Notes under the pieces: model-generated | Database searches by the model: none | Told to the model about the DNA's origin: nothing | Seen by the model: only the letters and a program-made list of their open reading frames with translations | Shown here: piece after piece, positions 58,823 to 64,000 of the stretch | Numbering within the stretch: the first letter of the stretch is position 1 | Layout: each line of letters begins with the position of its first letter | Origin: Acanthopleura granulata | Taxonomy: Eukaryota > Mollusca > Polyplacophora > Chitonida > Chitonidae | Length of the DNA: 64,000 bases | Assembly: GCA_016165875.1 (NCBI GenBank) | Contig: JABBOT010000080.1 | Span: 19,106,141 to 19,170,140 of the forward strand | Reading direction: 5' to 3' | Position numbers and translations under genes: made by a program

Positions 58823-59194
58823 TGACGCTTTACTGACAACCTTAACACCAGGACCTGTAACGTTTCGGCAAGCGTAACTACCATGGCGGCCTACCTCTAC
58901 GTGTGTCGTCATGACAATGGGAAACTCGTAAAACTCCTTTCCGCCTTTGAGAAAGGGGTCCAAAGCCGTGTGTTCCGTTGTTCTTTCTTGGACTACGTCA
59001 CACTTCTAGGTGCATGTGTGCTCAGAAAGCACTTAGGTAGTACACAAACACTGCAACGTCACAGTAGCAAACGATGTGGATCTCTGCGATTTGGACCTTT
59101 TGTGTAGTCCGCCAGTGTCTCCCATCGCGTTTGATATAAATAACAACCTGTTTGTAAAGAAATGTTTAAATAAGTATGTAAAACACTAAAACAT

Positions 59195-61000
59195 GAAGAG
59201 TAAAGCCAGAACAGCGACGATATATTATAGCTGGCAAATGGTCGCAAGGACCTGGTGATATCAAGCCACCTTTCCAGTTTCCTCATGTAGGGTTTTATAA
59301 ATTGTTCACGTAAATGCATGAATAGAAGCGAGTTACTCTTTCCATAACACATTAATGGGTTAAGCTGGTAACTGGAACCATGAAGGACTACCGTCAAGCC
59401 TTGCAAGGTTCCAGTTACCCGGAAAACTATTTCCTTGAGAGGCAATGACAAGAACTTGGTGCAAAACAGAAAGCGTTCGTTCATTATTTATTTGTAAATG
59501 GCTCTTCTGTTATTATATCAGCCTATGTGGATTATGATGGTATGTTTAAGATACTTACCGTACATTAGTAGGTAATACTTCTATCAAACGTGAATGCAAT
59601 ATTCATATTCAACCCGAGTGTATGAAATTAAAGAAAGAGCGGGAAGAGAAGTTTGTCGAAAAGAAATATGGAGGATTTTCTTATTTCGCAGTAAAGCTGT
59701 CTATCCATGAGGATGTGTTGATTCTAAACGCTTAAATAGTCAATATTTCAAGTTCAATTTCAGGTTCAAGTTCGGTTTTCTAACCTGTTTATGGTTTAAT
59801 AATTTGTTTTGTTTTTATTTCTGTTGTTTGTTTGTTTTCTTGCTTTTTTGCTGTTCATTTTTTTTTGCTTGTTTGTTTGTTTGTTTTTTTCTGTTGTATA
59901 TGTTTTCAATTCTCTTTTTTCAGCGTTGAGAATCCACGTCAGTAAAGAGATGAGAGACAGACTAGAACTCACCAAAAACTATATCATCACGTCACGTGGA
60001 TTCATTGAGATTAAGGTAAGTAGGCATGTGATTAGGCATTTGATATCACAAATATCATCGCCGTTTTCAGGTCAGTTCAGTCAGAAGTGGCTGCAGAGGT
60101 TAGTTGTACCAACTAACATTGACAAAACATCTCTTGTACTAAAACATTCTTATGGTCCACCTTCAAGAAAGCCCTCTTAAGGCTATATGCATGCAACTGC
60201 ATGCCATGAAGACGTAACATCTATACGGTACCAGTTACTTACTGGTTGTTATGTCCATTAATTGCACGTGAAGTTAATGGGGGGGGGGGGGGCTTCGTAA
60301 CAACGGAGCCTATTAAAGACAGGTTTACTCCGATAACATTATCCTATGACAAGTTAACGTACCAAACAATTTGTTGTTTTGATACCTTTCTTTATTAAGT
60401 GATTTACCTGAAATTGGAGGAAGTCTTGGCCAAAAACTAAATGCTATGCACAAAGCCTTCTCCCACGTTGCGCTCTTGAGTGTCCTCGCTCGAGGTGTTT
60501 GTTAAACAGAGAAGACTACAGTAGAGAGAGTAAGATCAGAGCAGCGACGACAGTATGATAATTGGCAAGTGGCCACATGTAAGCGAGGAAATCTAGTCTC
60601 TTGGCAATTTGCCTCAGTTAGGGTATTATTTCAAAACTTTTCCTGTCAATGCTTAAAAAAGTAATAACTTAAACACCCTAGCACCAGGGCTAATGCGGAA
60701 ATACGTAAAAGGTAGTGATCTTAATTGCATTTTATTGATGTCACTGACCTAGAATTATTCAAAACGTTCTGTTTCCATGGCATTTAATAAATATAATGCA
60801 TGAAAACAATGCAACGACACGAGGCCTCAGGGACTGTCGCGCCACCAGCCGAAGCCTGGCTAATACAGCTACACAATTAGGATACTACAGCATAGAGAGT
60901 AAAACCAGAGCAGTGGCCACAGTGCGTCAGCAAACACGTCAGCGGTGAAATCCGATATTTGAATAAAAAGAGTACATCAGAGTCGCTGATTTACAACATA
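59195..61000. repeat. Dispersed repeat, three diverged copies in introns 3 and 4
   Basis: Segments starting at about 59,195, 60,511 and 60,888 share AGAGAGTAAxxxCAGAGCAG-like sequence. The first two go on with CGACGA, TGGCAA.TGG and a TAGGGT.TTAT segment. They are not recognised as a known SINE family. Confidence 0.5.
59924..60015 (+). CDS. Guanylate cyclase exon 4 (residues 596-626)
   Basis: The acceptor TCTTTTTTCAG follows a T/G-rich tract. The residues LRIHVSKEMRDRLELTKNY and GFIEIK form the C-terminal part of the cyclase fold. The donor AAG|GTAAGT is phase 0. An open frame across this exon (59,809-60,180) includes intron sequence on both sides and should not be used. Confidence 0.93.
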
Positions 61001-61284
61001 CAGTACAATATCGAGCTGTAGATCTGTTTGAAACATCCTATTCAAAATCAAAAAAGGAGCTCTCGCTAGCCACGTCTCATCAGGCGTCGTTGTCGCATCA
61101 GGCATCAAGGACCAAGGTGAAACCTTTTTCCACCCATGTAAAGTTGAACGAGGACAACTGAGTTAAACATATTTCGCACGTGGCATAACAAAAATCATGT
61201 AAATAGATTTCGAATTATTTGCAAAGTGCTCATAATTTGAAATATCATATTAATATAAAACTTAAACTACGAGTAACTCGTGAC

Positions 61285-61450
61285 ATATGCTGGCTACCTC
61301 TCAGTTCATATGCGAGAAGGTCTGCCAGCAACGTGTGGATGGTCGTGGGTTTCATTAGGGCTCTGCCCGGTTTCCTACTATCATAATGCTGGCAGAGGTC
61401 GTATATGAATACACTTGACTGTGGCCTAAAACACCAATCGAACAGATATA
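61285..61450 (+). mobile_element. SINE family A, 3' body, in intron 4
   Basis: GCTGGCTACCTCTCAGTTC, AAGGTCTGCCAGCAACGTGT, GGATGGTCGTGGGTTTCA, GGGCTCTGCCCGGTTTCCTA and AAAACACCAATCGAA follow the family A order. Its 3' end lies about 55 bases upstream of cyclase exon 5. Confidence 0.85.
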
Positions 61451-61505
61451 TAACTCGTGTTTTCAAGAATTTAATTAAGCATGCGTCCTTTTATTGTTTT
61501 CTTAG

Positions 61506-62333
61506 GGAAAGGGATTATTAGAGACGTTCTGGTTGGAGGGACGAAACGACATGGGAAAAGCCAACGATAGTATGGTGTGTATGTTTAAACCGCGAAAGAA
61601 GAAGAGAGCCACCGGGTCGGGGTCACAGTCTTTCGCGTCACTTCTCAGCGAAGGCGAGAAGATGGAGGACAAAAGAACGCTGTTGTCTGCATCTGGTATA
61701 CTACCCGAAACAGACGAAGGTCAAGAAACTGTTCCAAAGAATGAAGCAAAAATTAGCAATACCAACGAGAAGACAGTAGAACCTATACCGAGCAGTAATA
61801 AGGTTGACATTAAAATCGTTGTGGAAGAAGACGGTGTGATAATGGACAGTTCGCGCTTGTCGTCTATAGGTAACATCGTAAATGACGCTGAAAGTGATGT
61901 TGTTGTTGACCCTTCAAGAGAAAAGGGAAAGGACGCCAGCACTGATGTCTCTCAAGACGCCGTTGTTCCTCACAAGGTCTGTGATAACAACGCTTTGGAC
62001 CACGTCGGACAAGGTCACGAAATTTCCAAGGAAACGTCATTTTCGGATGGTCCGTCGGCAGTTGTTGTTCACGATGTTTGTAATGGCAGTGCTTCAGTTC
62101 ATATCACACAAGACCAAAAAACTGCGCAGGAAATAACGTCTTCAGAAGGACTGTCGGCGTGTATTGTTCACAGTGTCTGTGAGAACAGAGTTTCAGACCA
62201 AACCGCTCAAGGACACAAAACTACAGACGAATTAGTGTCTTCGCAGGAACCATTCACAGATGGAGGTGTTAACCAACAATCAGTACAGAATCTGAACGTA
62301 CAAAGTGCCAGGGGAAACCGTGATAAGATTTGA
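61506..62333 (+). CDS. Guanylate cyclase exon 5 (residues 627-901, tail)
   Basis: The acceptor TTGTTTTCTTAG precedes GKGLLETFWLEGR, the standard end of the cyclase domain. A hydrophilic tail of about 262 residues follows, with a basic patch (KPRKKKR) and acidic, Ser/Thr-rich stretches that look disordered. It contains three 33-residue repeats (residues 778-876). The stop TGA is at 62,331-62,333. This tail is much longer than needed for catalysis and probably serves for binding, localisation or regulation; that is inference. Total predicted protein: 901 residues. Confidence 0.92.
   Translation, partial: GKGLLETFWLEGRNDMGKANDSMVCMFKPRKKKRATGSGSQSFASLLSEGEKMEDKRTLLSASGILPETDEGQETVPKNEAKISNTNEKTVEPIPSSNKVDIKIVVEEDGVIMDSSRLSSIGNIVNDAESDVVVDPSREKGKDASTDVSQDAVVPHKVCDNNALDHVGQGHEISKETSFSDGPSAVVVHDVCNGSASVHITQDQKTAQEITSSEGLSACIVHSVCENRVSDQTAQGHKTTDELVSSQEPFTDGGVNQQSVQNLNVQSARGNRDKI
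61959..62255 (+). repeat. Three in-frame 99-bp repeats in the cyclase tail
   Basis: Repeats at 61,959-62,057, 62,058-62,156 and 62,157-62,255 each encode exactly 33 residues. They share A(V/C)(V/I)VxHxVC near the start (AVVPHKVC, AVVVHDVC, ACIVHSVC), a GHE/DQK/GHK position and a TSxSxGxS-type end. The DNA is more diverged than the reading frame suggests, as expected for repeats kept under coding constraint. Confidence 0.9.
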
Positions 62334-62918
62334 TGTTTAAATCGGGACAAAACTTCATTTGCAAGAAACGACGGGATGTTATAAGTAGGATGTCTTTCAG
62401 ATCCTTGTAATTCCTCATACGGAATTCTGAAGTTTATGTGAATTTCCAGTGTTCAGCCTGGGCTTGTACTAGACCGATATGACATCATAGGTGTGACGTC
62501 ATAGGTGTGGCGTCATCCATCCCGAGTTAAATCACTCTATGAGGCCTTCAAAACAGACAAATTTCATTTAGGCACTAGAGCGTCTCGAACACTCACATAC
62601 TGGTTCCACAAAGAAATATCACATGGAGTTTATTTCCGACATAAATAGCATTTTATCAGAGTTTCCCGGTTACACAGCCGCGACTCTCGTATACTTCTTT
62701 AGATCACACATGTCAGTCGTCACTGGCCTTCGTTACTACCGGTGTTCAAGAAGTGTATGTACGCCACTTGTGATATTTGTACATTATTTTGTAATGGCTG
62801 ATTTTTTCCTCTGACAATGGTTGCCGAAGTGAACATTGTTCACAGCATTGTTGCAAGTTTCCCCACAACTCTCATACCCATTACAGGTTTACCCACAAAT
62901 CGTCATCGCGAAGGCAGG

Positions 62919-62924
62919 AATAAA
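62919..62924 (+). promoter_or_regulatory. Candidate polyadenylation signal (AATAAA)
   Basis: An AATAAA hexamer lies 586 bases after the cyclase stop codon. It is a plausible 3'-end signal, but no transcript end can be proven from sequence. Confidence 0.35.
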
Positions 62925-64000
62925 CAATAGGCAAACCATTTATTAATGTAAATGGTCTTTAGGAATATGACTTTGGATATTGTTTTACTGGTTGACGGCA
63001 TGAACTGTGATTTGTTCCCTTACTATATAGTTTTAGGTCGAAAAAGGGAGTTTCGAGTTCGAACTCTCCTAGGAGGTAAAAAGAGTTCGACAGTGTCATT
63101 TGACTTGTCAAAATTGTCAGTCAATTTTGTTGATTTTGCCTTACCGATCATGTCTCTCGCCGTGTAAGGGAGGTATCCAGTTGCTCAATTTTCTCTATGG
63201 TACGTGTAGTCTAAATAACTTTTTATAAGACTTGTCTTAGACGCTCATGTTATAGTGTAATGTAATCAGAAATAGCTGCCTAACATTTTGGACAGGTCAC
63301 ATGGTACAGTAAGGCTTTTCTTACCTTTAGCGATAAAAGAGTTCTATCTCGAACCCCCCCCCATTACATTTGGCGGGGAATTATACTTGTAAGAGAGAGA
63401 TGGTGTTATGAGATTGGAAGTGTTGCTCTAACAACCTTATGATTATCAGGGCAGTAAAGGATTCACTGAACTCCGCCTTCAACTGACCGTGAAAACGCAT
63501 ATGTCGTAAACTGGTATGTTGATGCAAACCCTATAGCGGAAAAAGTGTTAGCCATCCTATATTTAGGTACGAAAATCTGCGGGCTGAGTAGTTCCGCAAA
63601 ATCTCTTATTAGTTCGCCTTACCTGGACGCAATACCGGTAACGCGAGACAGGCGAGATTTCGCGAGACTACCTATACCTACAAAGTTTCCTGAAAATGTG
63701 AAAAAATTTATCTATGTTCAGAAAGTCATGGCGCATTCAGGTCTGTATATATGTTCTCAAATAATTTAATTATACTCAACTGATTTGTTCCTATAATGTT
63801 TCGTTAATAAAAAAAATCAGCACATCCACCAGGTTGTTTCGTATTCCCATTTCCCATGCTTCAAATGTAAGCCAGAAACTTATTTAAAATAAAACTACGC
63901 AATTCGCCTTAAAACTTCTGAGTAACGGGACCAGTCGTATGACGTTTATGGCTTTACAAAACAAATTTGCAATTAGTCCAAGCTCAGCCTGTAGGTTTAC
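62925..64000. other. Downstream intergenic, no gene recognised
   Basis: GAGTTCGAACTC, a 12-base palindrome resembling a tRNA T-arm, occurs at 63,054-63,065 and may be an old SINE. Open frames at 62,952-63,167 and 63,545-63,769 have no family signature. Confidence 0.45.

Noticed and set aside
59809..60180. 123-codon open frame as a separate gene
   Set aside because: It contains cyclase exon 4 with intron sequence on both sides; only 59,924-60,015 is coding.

Overview
The window looks like nuclear DNA of a lophotrochozoan animal, most likely a mollusc (a brachiopod is possible). Evidence: one clear gene is split by introns with GT/AG borders; there is no operon-like packing; and tRNA-headed SINEs of a type I associate with molluscan and related genomes are scattered throughout, with target-site duplications. 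The species is inference. No rRNA, CRISPR array or prokaryotic gene cluster is present.

The one gene I call firmly lies at 52,802-62,333 on the plus strand. It is a five-exon membrane guanylate cyclase. All four exon junctions keep frame, giving a predicted protein of 901 residues: a short cytosolic N-terminus, a transmembrane helix, a glycosylated extracellular sensor of about 270 residues, a second helix, a coiled-coil linker and a complete class III guanylate cyclase domain, then a long tail carrying three exact-length 33-residue repeats. It lacks the kinase-homology domain of natriuretic-peptide-type receptors. This layout matches the NIT-domain guanylate cyclases of marine invertebrates, reported in Platynereis as nitric-oxide-responsive.

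Weaker gene candidates are listed with low confidence: a two-exon minus-strand gene at about 4,192-5,240; a possible 5' exon encoding a signal anchor at 31,506-31,573; a possible last exon at 27,153-27,233; a possible minus-strand last exon at 52,598-52,706 just upstream of the cyclase; and open frames at 33,331-33,540, 36,531-36,770 and 49,012-49,960.

Most of the rest is repeat-rich intergenic DNA. A block at 1-2,393 is duplicated at 15,874-17,160, with a diverged third copy at about 51,714-51,990, less than 1 kb before the cyclase start. At least fifteen copies or fragments of tRNA-derived SINEs are visible, four with clear target-site duplications. There is a 190-bp MITE at 40,133-40,322, a dozen minisatellites (units of about 19, 23, 26, 30, 33, 41 bp and others), segment duplications, small perfect hairpins and a strong G-quadruplex motif. 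Many medium-length open frames fall inside these repeats and are not genes.
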